From contig NZ_CP109090.1 in NCBI RefSeq assembly GCF_035917575.1, positions 682,001 to 746,000 of the forward strand: a stretch of DNA of 64,000 nucleotides, in the 5' to 3' direction. Source of the DNA: Streptomyces sp. NBC_01788 (lineage in GTDB: Bacteria > Actinomycetota > Actinomycetes > Streptomycetales > Streptomycetaceae). The notes under the pieces are model-generated. The model was given only the letters and a program-made list of their open reading frames with translations, was not told where the DNA came from and did not search any database. The translations under genes and the position numbers were made by a program. This document shows positions 47,501-57,261 of this stretch, piece by piece (the stretch's first letter is position 1; each line of letters begins with the position of its first letter).

Positions 47501-47803
47501 GAGAAGTTCAACGACAAGTTCGGCACCGACTTCACCGAGCAGGACGTGATCACGCCGTTCTCGGAGGCGAAGGCGGACCCGAAGGTCCGCGCGGCCGCCG
47601 TCAACGACGAGGAGAACTTCGGGCTCGTCTTCGACGAGGTCTTCGAGGACAAGATGGCCGAGCACATCGACACCATCGCCGACATGGGACGCCAGTACTT
47701 CAGCCACGACGACAGCTTCAAGCAGTCGCTCAACCAGAGTGCGCGCCGGGCGGCTTGGCGGATGATCCGCCGGGAGGAGAACATCGACGACGAGGCGGCC
47801 TGA
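44600..47803 (+). CDS. hsdR: Type I restriction endonuclease HsdR
   Basis: The predicted 1067-residue motor-nuclease has an N-terminal PD-(D/E)xK nuclease (Asp143 in RLDLTLFLN; Glu157 and Lys159 in ATAELKNAL), a superfamily 2 translocase with MASAGSGKSNT (Lys316) and VDEAHSSQ (Asp442), then YQTGFDQPLL and QTLSRLNRT in the second RecA fold and a helical C-terminus that docks on HsdM/S. All key residues seem intact. It is the last gene of the operon and lies directly after DUF4276. Confidence 0.94.
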   Translation: MSVHDEAAFGNAIVAALLERKWCEGNRQDYRPQLGLDTAQLFEFIGKTQADEWAELIALYGGDPNTAQAGFAKRVDQAIATDGVLDVLRKGVKDHGVLIRLAYFKPSLVASDAVLDDYRANRLTFVKELEYADKQADKGKRLDLTLFLNGIPLATAELKNALTRQGVEAAKEQYRTDRDPTELIFARRVIANFAIDTDLVFVAPELRGKPTRFLPFNTGSEGPGKPGGAGNPAPTVPGTYATSYLWEQIWERDTWLDLIERFVHLSKEKGADGRTRKKLIFPRYHQWDIVKKLAGHAARHGAGHNYLGMASAGSGKSNTIGWLAHRLSSLHTPTDPTEIDPDALAAGLKPGAPVFDKVVIITDRRNLDAQLRETVGSFERTAGLVVKIDEKHGAKSDQLAKALSRETGKIITVTLHTFPALIDYLRRNPTEIQGHNFAIIVDEAHSSQSGDAATAVRAALRDLGLDSDSDETGATELEAAAATTDARLIRKATQRSKAANLSYFAFTATPKAKTLELFGTLESVNGKPTYVPFHTYSMRQAIEEGFILDPLRTYVTYNTYWKLVNKNPDEREVDPSKANPLLARYALTHDSTVTQQAQVIVEHFRTHTAGRLGGRAKAMVVTASRHSAVQMARAIRKYIDDRAYADPGVLVAFSGSLTYDGEETTEPKENGGLAESALPKAFAYTRKDDKAVRTGGKATQREYRILVVAEKYQTGFDQPLLTTMYVNKKLAGISAVQTLSRLNRTADRKSQADLAVLDFVNDAEDIKESFRPYFEEANTLPSDPNLLYTAQSRVMQPDILVDEEMREFADAYLAAEEKAAGSVARWEKLHAELYRHLGPAVGRFTELLDRKDEADDPDEEAAEAAEQFRADLNDYVRKYGFLSQIVPYRDADLECLYLYGRHLLNRLPRRGDGGVDIGDVDLSHLRIRKTGEHDLALTSEGAAELRGFGEGAGGAKEQQKSLLSELIEKFNDKFGTDFTEQDVITPFSEAKADPKVRAAAVNDEENFGLVFDEVFEDKMAEHIDTIADMGRQYFSHDDSFKQSLNQSARRAAWRMIRREENIDDEAA

Positions 47804-47847
47804 CCCGCCCGGCCTTCCGCCCCCTCCCGGCCGACCGCTCCGCCTGA

Positions 47848-48261
47848 TCAACCGCCCTGGCGGAAGGAGAGGCCCGCGATCACGGACGTTCCGCGCGTGG
47901 GACGGGGCCGGACGGTCCAGGCGGTGGCGAGGCTGTCGACGAGGAGCAGACCCCGACCGGTCTCGGAGTCCGTGTCCGGGCGGGCCACTTCCGGTTTGCC
48001 GGTACCCGGGTCGGACACGGCGAGCCAGTAGTGTCCGTCGGCGGGCCACAGGACGAGTTCGATGAGGTCCTCGTCCTCCCGGCAGGCGCCGTGGCGGATG
48101 GCGTTGGTGACCAGCTCCGAGGTCAACAGGCCCAGATCGTCGCCGAGGTGGGGCCGAAGGACGTGCGGCAGCGATTCGGCGACGGCGTGCCGGGCCCGCC
48201 GTACGGAGATGGGGTGGGCGGGGAAGCGCCAGTGGGCAGGTACGAGGGGGATCTCGGGCAT
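47848..48261 (-). CDS. RsbW-like ATP-binding protein
   Basis: The predicted 137-residue HATPase protein contains LLTSELVTNAIRHGACRED (N box), AVSDPGTGKPEV and ETGRGLLLVDSLA. ATG 48261 follows TGGAG at good spacing; a longer open frame upstream encodes arginine/proline-rich sequence and was discarded. It is divergent from the XRE-DUF397 pair. This trio (anti-sigma-like ATPase, XRE-DUF5753 regulator, DUF397 protein) recurs many times in streptomycete genomes. Its partner is unknown. Confidence 0.83.
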   Translation of the reverse strand: MPEIPLVPAHWRFPAHPISVRRARHAVAESLPHVLRPHLGDDLGLLTSELVTNAIRHGACREDEDLIELVLWPADGHYWLAVSDPGTGKPEVARPDTDSETGRGLLLVDSLATAWTVRPRPTRGTSVIAGLSFRQGG

Positions 48262-48503
48262 GGCGAACTCCACTGCTGTGTGAGGGGTTTGGGGTCGCCG
48301 GTGGCCTACCGCCCTGGCCGCGGGCACACCCGTCCCAGGGCAGGCGGGCATGCTCGCGCGGTGCGCTTCCGGCATTGCGGTGTGTAACTTGCGCGATACT
48401 CACAGTAGAGCAACGGGGGTACATGTGCTACCAAGCCCGGAAGACCTGTTGGAACGAACTTCGCGTCGCGGCAAACTGAGCCGCACACGACGAGAGGGAA
48501 CAC

Positions 48504-49355
48504 ATGCCGCCGAGGAGCAATCCGACCGCACGCCAGCAGCGTCTGGGCGCGGAGCTTCGCAAGTTGCGGGAAGGGGCGGGCCTGTCCACCGAACAGGCCG
48601 CCGCGCTGCTGGACACGAAGCGGACCGTGATCAGCAGCACCGAGGCGGGACGCCACGGTGTCAGCCCGGAGCGTGTCCGGCGCATTGCCTTCCGGTATGA
48701 GTGCACGGACCAAGCTCTGGTGGATGCATTGGTCGCCATGTGCGGCGATCGCACAAGCGGCTGGTGGGAGGAGTATCGCGACCTCCTGCCCACGACATTC
48801 TTGGATATTGCCGAGTTGGAGTGGCACGCCAAGGGCTTGCGTGTGAGCACGATGACGCACATGCCGGGGCAGTTCCAGACCGAGGCATACGCGCGCACTC
48901 TGTTCCAAGCCGCCATCCCGCCGCTGCCCGCCGAGGAGTTCGAGGCCAGAGTGGCCCACCGTGTACAAAGACACCAGGCCGTCGACCGGCCAGGGGCTCC
49001 GGCCTACACGCTGGTCATCCACGAAGCCGCCCTACGGATCGAAGTCGGCGGACGCGCGGTGCTACGAAACCAGCTCGGTCACCTCATGGCAGCCGCAGAC
49101 CGCGACAATGTCACGATCCAGGCCATCCCGTTCTCAGCGGGCGTTTTCCCCGGTTCAGGCCAGGCGATCCTGTACGCCCTCGGCCAGGTGCCCCCTCTGG
49201 ACACCGTGCAACTGGATCGCACCACGGCAGGAGAGTTTCTTTATTCCAGCGCCCATTTGTGCAAGTACCGGCTGCAACTCGACGAGATGCAGAGGATCGC
49301 ACTTACACCTGAGAAGACCCTCGATCTCATGCACACCATTTCCCAGAGTCTTTAG
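48504..49355 (+). CDS. XRE-family regulator with DUF5753-type domain
   Basis: The predicted product has 283 residues. An N-terminal Cro/C1-type helix-turn-helix (LRKLREGAGLSTEQAAALLD, then TVISSTEAGRHGVSP) is followed by the large C-terminal domain typical of WhiJ-like regulators (YRDLLPTTFLDIAELEWHAK). An AGAGGGA box precedes the ATG. GC content is a little below that of neighbours. It is followed 11 bases later by a DUF397-like gene, the usual cognate small protein that modulates the regulator. ACTTGCGCGAT in its upstream region (48387-48397) also occurs in an inverted repeat at 63465. Confidence 0.88.
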   Translation: MPPRSNPTARQQRLGAELRKLREGAGLSTEQAAALLDTKRTVISSTEAGRHGVSPERVRRIAFRYECTDQALVDALVAMCGDRTSGWWEEYRDLLPTTFLDIAELEWHAKGLRVSTMTHMPGQFQTEAYARTLFQAAIPPLPAEEFEARVAHRVQRHQAVDRPGAPAYTLVIHEAALRIEVGGRAVLRNQLGHLMAAADRDNVTIQAIPFSAGVFPGSGQAILYALGQVPPLDTVQLDRTTAGEFLYSSAHLCKYRLQLDEMQRIALTPEKTLDLMHTISQSL

Positions 49356-49366
49356 GAGAGTTGATC

Positions 49367-49558
49367 ATGCCTGACATCAGTTGGGAAGCCCCTTTCTGCC
49401 AGGATGCGAGCAACTGCTTCCGCCTCGGCACCGACGCCGACGGCAACGGCTACATAGCCGTCAACGGCCAGGAGGACCACTACCTCACCGACTCCCTCGA
49501 AGCCCTGCGCACCCTCATCACCGACATCAAGGCCGGCAAGGCCGACCACCTGCTGTAG
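49367..49558 (+). CDS. DUF397-like small protein
   Basis: The predicted protein has 63 residues, with an N-terminal ISWEAPFCQDASNCFRLGTD and a C-terminal LITDIKAGKADHLL. The short two-strand layout with a central Cys and a terminal amphipathic helix fits a diverged DUF397 protein. TAGGAGAG gives a good ribosome binding site for ATG 49367. It is the expected partner of the preceding XRE regulator. Identification as DUF397 is by pattern and context and is moderately certain. Confidence 0.72.
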   Translation: MPDISWEAPFCQDASNCFRLGTDADGNGYIAVNGQEDHYLTDSLEALRTLITDIKAGKADHLL

Positions 49559-49640
49559 GACCTGCCGCGTGCGCCGCCGCCAGTCGGTACCGTGTACAGC
49601 GATCGACTGACGTGGCATCAGGACGACGGGGGCGCAACGC

Positions 49641-51257
<1,617 letters not shown>

Positions 51258-51284
51258 CGCCCCGCCGGTGCAGTGCGCACGCCG

Positions 51285-53396
51285 TCAGGCCTCCTCCTCT
51301 TCCTCCTCCTCTTCGCTGTGGATGCGCTGCGCCAGATCCCACAGGCTCCGGCCATCCGACTGGAACCAGCGAGCCGTTCCCTGATTGGACACGGGCCGCT
51401 CGTCCCAGTCGGCGTCCCCCCACATCTTCGACACCAGCCCGGACGGCGAGTACTGCTGCTCGTCGTACGCCCACAGGATCGGCTTGGTCCGGTGATTGAC
51501 CCAGGTCGCCTGGCGTCGCCTTTCGTCTTCGACAAGCCACCCTTCCATGGCGTCACGCTCGGGCTCGTTCAGAGCCACGTACCGGAGGGGGGCTCCGTCC
51601 TTGATGACACGGCGGTCGACCAGGAGCGGCACGGTGTTCGGGCGACGCGGCTTGCGCTCCTTCACGGGGGGTGCGGGAACGGCGACGCCGTCGGCCAGGT
51701 CGCCGAGGACCTGCTTCGCGAGCTCTCGGCATGTCTCCGCGGTGTGGAAGGCGGTCCTGATCTGGGAACGTGGCCCGTAACGAGTGACGATCTGGTGCGT
51801 CAGCCGACGCACCAGCTCCGGTACGAGGGCGGGGATCTTGTCCAGGACCTCGCTGTCCCAGTCGAAATCGGGATCATCGATGCTCGTGGCACCGAGATGC
51901 TGGAAGATCAGGTGGGTGACGAGAAAGCCACCGTGCTCCGCGGTCGCCGCCTCACGGCTGTTCTGCCCACTGCCCAGTTCGTAGACCGCGCTCCGCGCCG
52001 CGCGCAGCGTGAGCACGGAACGCCACACCTTCTGCGGAGAGGGTTCGCGTTTGAACAACAGGGTGTGACTGCCCTTGGGGCCCTGCTCCCAGAGGTTCTC
52101 CGTGGAACTGGCGGCCCGGGCGGCCTGTTCGGCATCCGGGTACAGGCAGGCAAGGGCGAGGGCGAGTTCGTCCAGTGAACAGCCGGTCTCAGGCGCGGCG
52201 ACCGGCTCACCCCGCTTGATCACGTACTGCTTGCGCAGTTCGGCGCGCAGGTTGGCCTTGATCGCCTGGTGCACGGGGTCCAGCGCGATGTGATCGCGCT
52301 GCTCGATGGCGTTCTGCCGGTTCGCCGCCTGCGAGACCTGTACGCCGAATTTCCGGTCTTCATGCGTGTTGATGACCTTGATGCTCAGGGTGGCGTGGGC
52401 CGCGGCCTCGCCGTCATCGTGCATGGCCCTGGCGACGGCCCGTACCGTCTGAGCGCCGTTGACGATGCTCGCCCCGGTCACGGCGAGAGTGGTCGGCCTG
52501 TTCCGCGGTGCCTTGGCGCTTTCGTGCCTGGCCGTGAGCGAATCGCAGATCATGGTGATGCCGTTGTTCAGGTACCAGAACCTGGTGGGATCGGAAGTGA
52601 GGGTCTGACCGATCTCCGCATTGGTGACGGTGGTCCCGAGCGGGGCCCGGAGATTCTGCTCGAACAGGCCGGTACCGTGCGTCTCGTACCACTCGGCGAC
52701 GCTCTCCGCGGAGACCGTGCCCTGATAGGCCTCGAGCGGCCCCTTCTGCTGGTACCAGTCGTCCAGTCGTACGTCCAGGCAGATCGGCTCCGGCCGGAGA
52801 TCCGCGTGGACCTGCTCATGGAAATCGGCGGCGAACAGTACCTTGACGCTCAGGCGCGCGCCGTGCTGGTTGAACTCGTCGAGAGCGTTGTCGAGGACCT
52901 CGCGTGCCGGCGGGGAAGGTTCTACGGTGCCCATCAGCGCGATGACCAGGATGGCTCTCTCCTTGATGAGGAGCGGCCTCGCTTCCAGCGCGAGGGCGGC
53001 GGCACGCTGGTTGAACTGGTCGTACAGCTCGTTCTCGATCCGGTTCAGACCGTCCACCATCGCCTTTGCCGCGTCAACGTCAAAGGTCGCCGTGCCCTTG
53101 TCGCTCCACTTCGCCTGGACAAGCAGAACCTGCCCGCTCTCGGGGAGGGGGGCGATGGCGTCCAGCCCCTGGTCTGCGATGCCGTCCGTCACGAACCGGG
53201 CCGCCTCGGCCACACTGCACTTGCCCACGCGTCGTACCGCGAGGGCCGCGAGAGCACGGGAGAGGAAGCGCTGTTCGTAGTTGCCCCCTCGGAAGTGGGC
53301 GATGTCGCTGTCGTCTATCACCCCGTCAAACGTCTCGTGCAGCTGTTCGCGTACCTGCGTGACCGCGCGAGGTGTGTCCGCGCCCGAGGTGGTCAT
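51285..53396 (-). CDS. AIPR-family (abortive phage infection) protein
   Basis: The predicted product has 703 residues. The N-terminal third is nuclease-like (VTDGIADQGLDAIAPLPE, then QVLLVQAKWSDKG, resembling restriction endonuclease folds). The AIPR core follows: GLFEQNLRAPLGTTVTNAEI, FWYLNNGITMICDSL and ASIVNGAQTVRAV. AIPR proteins act in phage resistance, mostly as toxic effectors in abortive systems. The C-terminus ends in eight glutamates coded by a GAG/GAA run (about 51288-51311). GGAAGG precedes the ATG. An unrecognised gene lies 39 bases upstream and is probably co-transcribed. Confidence 0.87.
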   Translation of the reverse strand: MTTSGADTPRAVTQVREQLHETFDGVIDDSDIAHFRGGNYEQRFLSRALAALAVRRVGKCSVAEAARFVTDGIADQGLDAIAPLPESGQVLLVQAKWSDKGTATFDVDAAKAMVDGLNRIENELYDQFNQRAAALALEARPLLIKERAILVIALMGTVEPSPPAREVLDNALDEFNQHGARLSVKVLFAADFHEQVHADLRPEPICLDVRLDDWYQQKGPLEAYQGTVSAESVAEWYETHGTGLFEQNLRAPLGTTVTNAEIGQTLTSDPTRFWYLNNGITMICDSLTARHESAKAPRNRPTTLAVTGASIVNGAQTVRAVARAMHDDGEAAAHATLSIKVINTHEDRKFGVQVSQAANRQNAIEQRDHIALDPVHQAIKANLRAELRKQYVIKRGEPVAAPETGCSLDELALALACLYPDAEQAARAASSTENLWEQGPKGSHTLLFKREPSPQKVWRSVLTLRAARSAVYELGSGQNSREAATAEHGGFLVTHLIFQHLGATSIDDPDFDWDSEVLDKIPALVPELVRRLTHQIVTRYGPRSQIRTAFHTAETCRELAKQVLGDLADGVAVPAPPVKERKPRRPNTVPLLVDRRVIKDGAPLRYVALNEPERDAMEGWLVEDERRRQATWVNHRTKPILWAYDEQQYSPSGLVSKMWGDADWDERPVSNQGTARWFQSDGRSLWDLAQRIHSEEEEEEEEA

Positions 53397-53435
53397 GGAT
53401 GGTTACCTTCCCACTGGTGGTATCTTGTCGATGGC

Positions 53436-54785
53436 CTAGGCCCGTGTCTTGATCCCTGAGCCGTTGCCACGCTGCCGGGGGCTGAAGTCCACGACCGCCA
53501 AAGCGACGCCAGCCGTGTCGACCGTGGCCGCCACCCAGTCCAAGGCCACCTCGAAGGGCACGCCGCGCGCGCCGAACCAGCCGTCGCGCACCAGCCGGGC
53601 GAAGTCGGTCGGTACCAGGTGGCGGGTGAGCGCGCCACGGAAGGGCCTGGGAGACCGGTCCGCCGAGGCCGAGATCGCTGCGGCGACCTGGCCGTAGGGG
53701 TAGATCGCGCCAGGGCTCGTCCGGTGCAGAGCGGCGGTGAAGGGCACCGGCTCATGAACGCGGAGAAAGAGAGGGTCGTCCAGCAAGCCGTAATCGTCGG
53801 CGCTCCGCCGGGCGCGTCCGGGCAGACGGTGAACACGGCTGCGGAACTCGTCCAGACCGTGCCGGGCGTCAGGCGGGAAGAGCCCGTTCGGGCCGGGGCG
53901 CACGTAGCGCAGCACGACGAGCGTCCGGGTGTCGACGTGGTAGTAGTAGGCGTCGAGGGAGCCCTCCCCGCCGTCCACCACCCGCTGATCGGTTATCGAC
54001 GTGGCCTCGAAGTCATGACTCCGGTTGCCTCCGCGACTCGCGAACGCCTGGACGACGGTCTCACCGGCGCCGCTGAACCTCTCCGCCGCCCGCCCACGGA
54101 TGTCGTCGAGCATCGGCTGAACCGCAGTCCCGATAAGCCCGCTGATAAAGGCTGACCGGGCGGCTGTCCTGTCCCAGAGGCGTACCTCGGAGAAGTCGTT
54201 CGGGGCCAACCCGGCTATCTTGGCGAAGAGCAGAAGAGCGTCACGCTCGTCACGCCAGCGGAGCTCCCCCTCACTCCAGCCTTCGGCATCGTCGAGCAGA
54301 GGCATCAGCCTCTGGACTTCCGCCTCGACATCAGGAGAGATCCGCCGGAGATTGGCGAACACGGTGTCCGCGCCGACCGTGACAGGACCGCTTTCCGGTA
54401 ACGAATCGGAGAGTGCGGCGTCTCGCTCGCCGCCGGCGCACCAGAGCCCTGAGACAGGCACCAGGTCTCGAAGGCTTCGTGCACGGGTGACGACGACCTT
54501 CCGGTCACGGTCGGTCTCATGAGCGGGGCGCACGATACCCAGCCCCCAGATCCGCTCCTGCTGCTCCCGGTCGCGTTCATCGCTCTGCTCGCCGAGAGGA
54601 GCAAGCCGGATCGCGAGGTGCGACTTGGCCTCGGGCCACTCACGGCAGGGTTGGGAGTAGGACCTTTCCTTGGTGTGGTCGGCATCGAGCAGACGAAGTA
54701 AGTCATTGTCAGGACGCAGAACCGCCAGGCGCGGCGATCGCGCCGAAGACGGGAAACTGACCCGCCTTGGTTGTACGAATGCCAT
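53436..54785 (-). CDS. Unrecognised protein, putative partner of AIPR
   Basis: The predicted 449-residue soluble protein matches no family I recognise. The middle contains ALLLFAKIAGLAPNDFSEVR and EGSLDAYYYHVDTRTLVVL; the C-terminus is FEVALDWVAATVDTAGVALA then VVDFSP. No signal, membrane segment, Walker or nuclease motif is obvious. ATG 54785 has GGGGGAG upstream; a start at 54812 would add nine residues. Leu29 and Leu129 are TTA codons (54699-54701 and 54399-54401), rare in this DNA and read by the bldA tRNA. The 39-base gap to AIPR suggests one operon, so it could be a sensor or antitoxin-like control subunit. Confidence 0.75.
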   Translation of the reverse strand: MAFVQPRRVSFPSSARSPRLAVLRPDNDLLRLLDADHTKERSYSQPCREWPEAKSHLAIRLAPLGEQSDERDREQQERIWGLGIVRPAHETDRDRKVVVTRARSLRDLVPVSGLWCAGGERDAALSDSLPESGPVTVGADTVFANLRRISPDVEAEVQRLMPLLDDAEGWSEGELRWRDERDALLLFAKIAGLAPNDFSEVRLWDRTAARSAFISGLIGTAVQPMLDDIRGRAAERFSGAGETVVQAFASRGGNRSHDFEATSITDQRVVDGGEGSLDAYYYHVDTRTLVVLRYVRPGPNGLFPPDARHGLDEFRSRVHRLPGRARRSADDYGLLDDPLFLRVHEPVPFTAALHRTSPGAIYPYGQVAAAISASADRSPRPFRGALTRHLVPTDFARLVRDGWFGARGVPFEVALDWVAATVDTAGVALAVVDFSPRQRGNGSGIKTRA

Positions 54786-55006
54786 CCACTCCCCCGAACC
54801 GCCTGCCACCACACGGAGCCAGGCTCAGGGGGATGGTAGCGCGCCAGCTCCACCTGCGACTTCCCCCTCCCATGTTCCGACTCCTCCGCCAGGGGCACCT
54901 TCGCATGAAGTGCCCACCCCGACAGGCCCGGGTGGCGCGGACTGCCGGTGACGCTCGCCGCCGACTTCGTTTGAGACCAACGGGAACAGCAGTCGAAGAT
55001 CGACCG

Positions 55007-55048
55007 GATCACCTGACAACGACGAGCGAATCAGATCAGATCACCTGA
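55007..55048 (+). repeat. Direct repeat GATCACCTGA
   Basis: Two perfect copies (55007-55016, 55039-55048) with an intervening ATCAGATCAGATCA run stand in the 386-base gap between the AIPR operon and DUF488. No gene is seen in 54786-55171. The repeats mark the right border of the island but do not match anything at its left border that I can see. Confidence 0.5.
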
Positions 55049-55111
55049 AACTATGACCCAATCGAATGAGACGGGATATCTCTGACTCCCTCGCCGCGGG
55101 GTGCGGCCGGG

Positions 55112-55139
55112 TCCGGGGCGTACAGGGGTACGCTCCGGA
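55112..55139 (+). promoter_or_regulatory. Inverted repeat upstream of DUF488
   Basis: TCCGGGGCGTAC (55112-55123) and GTACGCTCCGGA (55128-55139) match at 11 of 12 positions around a 4-base spacer, 33 bases before the GTG. It contains a possible -10 (TACGCT). It may be an operator-promoter or a hairpin. Confidence 0.4.
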
Positions 55140-55171
55140 CACGTTTCCCCCGCACCGAGAGAGGCCCGACC

Positions 55172-55525
55172 GTGAGCGTCCGTGTGCGCCGCATCTACGA
55201 TCCGCCCGAGTCCGACGACGGTGTGCGGGTCCTGGTCGACCGGCTCTGGCCGCGCGGGGTCTCCAAGGAGGACGCGCACATCGACGAGTGGCCGAAGGCC
55301 ATGACGCCGTCCACCGAGCTGCGCCGCTGGTACCACGGCGGCGAGGGGTCGTACGAGGAGTTCCGGCGCCGTTACGAGGCCGAACTGACCGAGCCGGAGG
55401 CGGCCGAACTCCTCGACCACATCAGGAAGTTGACCCGCCGTGGCCATGTGACGCTGCTGACCGCGTCCAAGGAGCCGGAGCAGAGCCAGGCCTCGGTGCT
55501 GGCCGGTCTGCTGAAGAAGAAGTGA
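55172..55525 (+). CDS. DUF488 family protein
   Basis: The predicted product has 117 residues. VRRIYDPPESDDGVRVLVDR, then LWPRGVSKEDAHIDEWPK and LRRWYHGGEGSYEEFRRRY are diagnostic of small DUF488 proteins. Their biochemical role is unknown. GTG 55172 follows a GAGAGG box. It is a single-gene unit with a hairpin upstream and a terminator-like stem downstream. Confidence 0.92.
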   Translation: MSVRVRRIYDPPESDDGVRVLVDRLWPRGVSKEDAHIDEWPKAMTPSTELRRWYHGGEGSYEEFRRRYEAELTEPEAAELLDHIRKLTRRGHVTLLTASKEPEQSQASVLAGLLKKK

Positions 55526-55558
55526 GCCCGCCCGCCTCCGCGCCGTGCGGGGGCGGGC
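55526..55558. terminator. Bidirectional stem-loop after DUF488
   Basis: GCCCGCCC (55526-55533) pairs with GGGCGGGC (55551-55558), with an inner CCGC/GCGG extension, between the convergent DUF488 and FAD dehydrogenase genes. There is no U-tract. Confidence 0.6.
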
Positions 55559-55570
55559 CGTGACACTCGC

Positions 55571-57244
55571 TCAGGCGGTCTGCCGTGCGGCGGCACGCCC
55601 CGCCGCGCGCCCGGAGAACAGGCATCCGCCGAGGAAGGTGCCCTCCAGGGCGTTGTAGCCGTGGAGGCCGCCGCCGCCGAAGCCGGCGACCTCACCGGCC
55701 GCGTAGAGGCCGTCGATCACTTGCCCGTCACGGCCGAGGGCGCGCGAGTCCAGGTCGGTCTGGATGCCGCCGAGCGTCTTGCGGGTCAGGATGTGCAGCT
55801 TGACGGCGATCAGCGGTCCTGCCGCCGGGTCCAGGACGCGGTGCGGGGCGGCCACTCGGCCGAGGCGGTCGCCGATGTAGCGGCGGGCGTTGTGGATGCC
55901 CTGGACCTGGGAGTCCTTGCTGTAGGGGTTGGCGATCTGGAGGTCGCGGGCCTCGATCAGGCGCCGCACCCCGGCGGCGTCCAGGAGGGGCTTGCCGGTC
56001 GACTGGTTCATCTTCTCGACCAGTTGCTCCAGGGTGCGGGCGATCAGGAAGTCCTCGCCGTGCCGCAGGAAGTCCCGTACGGGTCCGGGCGCGCCCTTGC
56101 CGAGCAGTCGGTCGCGCAGCACGGCCTTGCGGTCCCTGGCCGTGATGTCGGGGTTCTGCTCGGAGCCCGACAGGGCGAACTCCTTCTCGACGATCCTGCG
56201 GGTCAGCACGAACCAGGAGTGGTCGTACCCGGCGATGTCCTCGGTCGTGCGCAGGTGCCTGAGGGTGCCGAGCGTGTCGTAGCCGGGCAGGCAGGGGTCG
56301 GGCAGCCGGCGGCCGAGGGCGTCCAGCCAGAGGGACGAGGGGCCCGGCAGGATGCGGATGCCGTGGCCGGGCCAGACCGGGTTCCAGTTCCGCAGGCCCT
56401 CGGTGTAGTGCCACATGCGGTCGCGGTTGACCAGCCGTGCGCCGGCCTCCTCGCTGATGTCCAGCATCCGGCCGTCGACGTACGCCGGAACGCCGGTGAC
56501 CATCCGCGACGGCGGGGTGCCGAGCCGCTCGGGCCAGTGGCGGCGCACGAGGCCGTGGTCGGCGCCGATGCCTCCGGTGGTGACGACGACGGCCTGCGCG
56601 GTGAGCTCGAACGCGCCGCTCTCCTCGCGGTTGGAGGCGACGCCGCGGGGCGCGTCGTCCTCGGCGAGGAGCGTGCCCCGCACACCCTGGACGGCGCCGT
56701 CCTGGACGACGAGTTCGTCGACCCGGTGACGGTGGTGGAAGGTGAGCAGTCCGTCGCGCTCGGCCTGGAGGGCGTACGCGGCGAAGGGTTCCACGACGCC
56801 CGTGCCGGTGCCCCAGGCGATGTGGAAGCGGGGTACGGAGTTGCCGTGGCCGTCGGCGCGCAGATCGCCGCGCTCGGCCCAGCCGACCGTGGGCAGCAGC
56901 GTGATGCCGTGCCCTTCCAGCCAGGACCGCTTCTCCCCCGCCGCGAACTCGACGTAGGCGCGCGCCCAGCGCACCGCCCAGGAGTCCTCGTCGCCCAGCC
57001 GGTCGAACCGGGCGCTGCCCTGCCAGTCGTTCCAGGCCAGCTCGAAGGAGTCCTTGACGCCGAGCCTGCGCTGCTGCGGGGTGTCGACGAGGAACAGCCC
57101 GCCGAAGGACCAGTACGCCTGCCCGCCGAGATTGGCGGCGTTCTCCTGGTCGACGAGGGCGACCCTGCGGCCCCGGCTGGTCAGTTCGTGCGCCGCGACC
57201 AGGCCCGCGAGGCCCGCTCCGACGACGATGACGTCCGCGTCCAT
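55571..57244 (-). CDS. FAD-binding dehydrogenase (KstD/fumarate reductase-like)
   Basis: The predicted 557-residue flavoprotein has an N-terminal DVIVVGAGLAGLVAAHELTS dinucleotide fold and a C-terminal DGLYAAGEVAGFGGGGLHGY with ALEGTFLGGCLFSGR, the FAD-contacting segment of the FAD_binding_2 family. These enzymes include 3-ketosteroid dehydrogenases and fumarate reductases, and many streptomycete members are of unknown substrate. The TetR gene ends 17 bases upstream and is probably in the same transcript. Confidence 0.87.
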   Translation of the reverse strand: MDADVIVVGAGLAGLVAAHELTSRGRRVALVDQENAANLGGQAYWSFGGLFLVDTPQQRRLGVKDSFELAWNDWQGSARFDRLGDEDSWAVRWARAYVEFAAGEKRSWLEGHGITLLPTVGWAERGDLRADGHGNSVPRFHIAWGTGTGVVEPFAAYALQAERDGLLTFHHRHRVDELVVQDGAVQGVRGTLLAEDDAPRGVASNREESGAFELTAQAVVVTTGGIGADHGLVRRHWPERLGTPPSRMVTGVPAYVDGRMLDISEEAGARLVNRDRMWHYTEGLRNWNPVWPGHGIRILPGPSSLWLDALGRRLPDPCLPGYDTLGTLRHLRTTEDIAGYDHSWFVLTRRIVEKEFALSGSEQNPDITARDRKAVLRDRLLGKGAPGPVRDFLRHGEDFLIARTLEQLVEKMNQSTGKPLLDAAGVRRLIEARDLQIANPYSKDSQVQGIHNARRYIGDRLGRVAAPHRVLDPAAGPLIAVKLHILTRKTLGGIQTDLDSRALGRDGQVIDGLYAAGEVAGFGGGGLHGYNALEGTFLGGCLFSGRAAGRAAARQTA

Positions 57245-57261
57245 GGCGACCGTTCCCTTCC

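Noticed and set aside
51288..51311. GAG/GAA run at the end of AIPR as a phase-variable tract
   Set aside because: The unit is a triplet, so slippage would only change the number of glutamates and not the frame.
55126..55131. GGGTAC upstream of DUF488 as a SigB promoter
   Set aside because: No suitable -35 element at the right distance; the bases belong to an inverted repeat.
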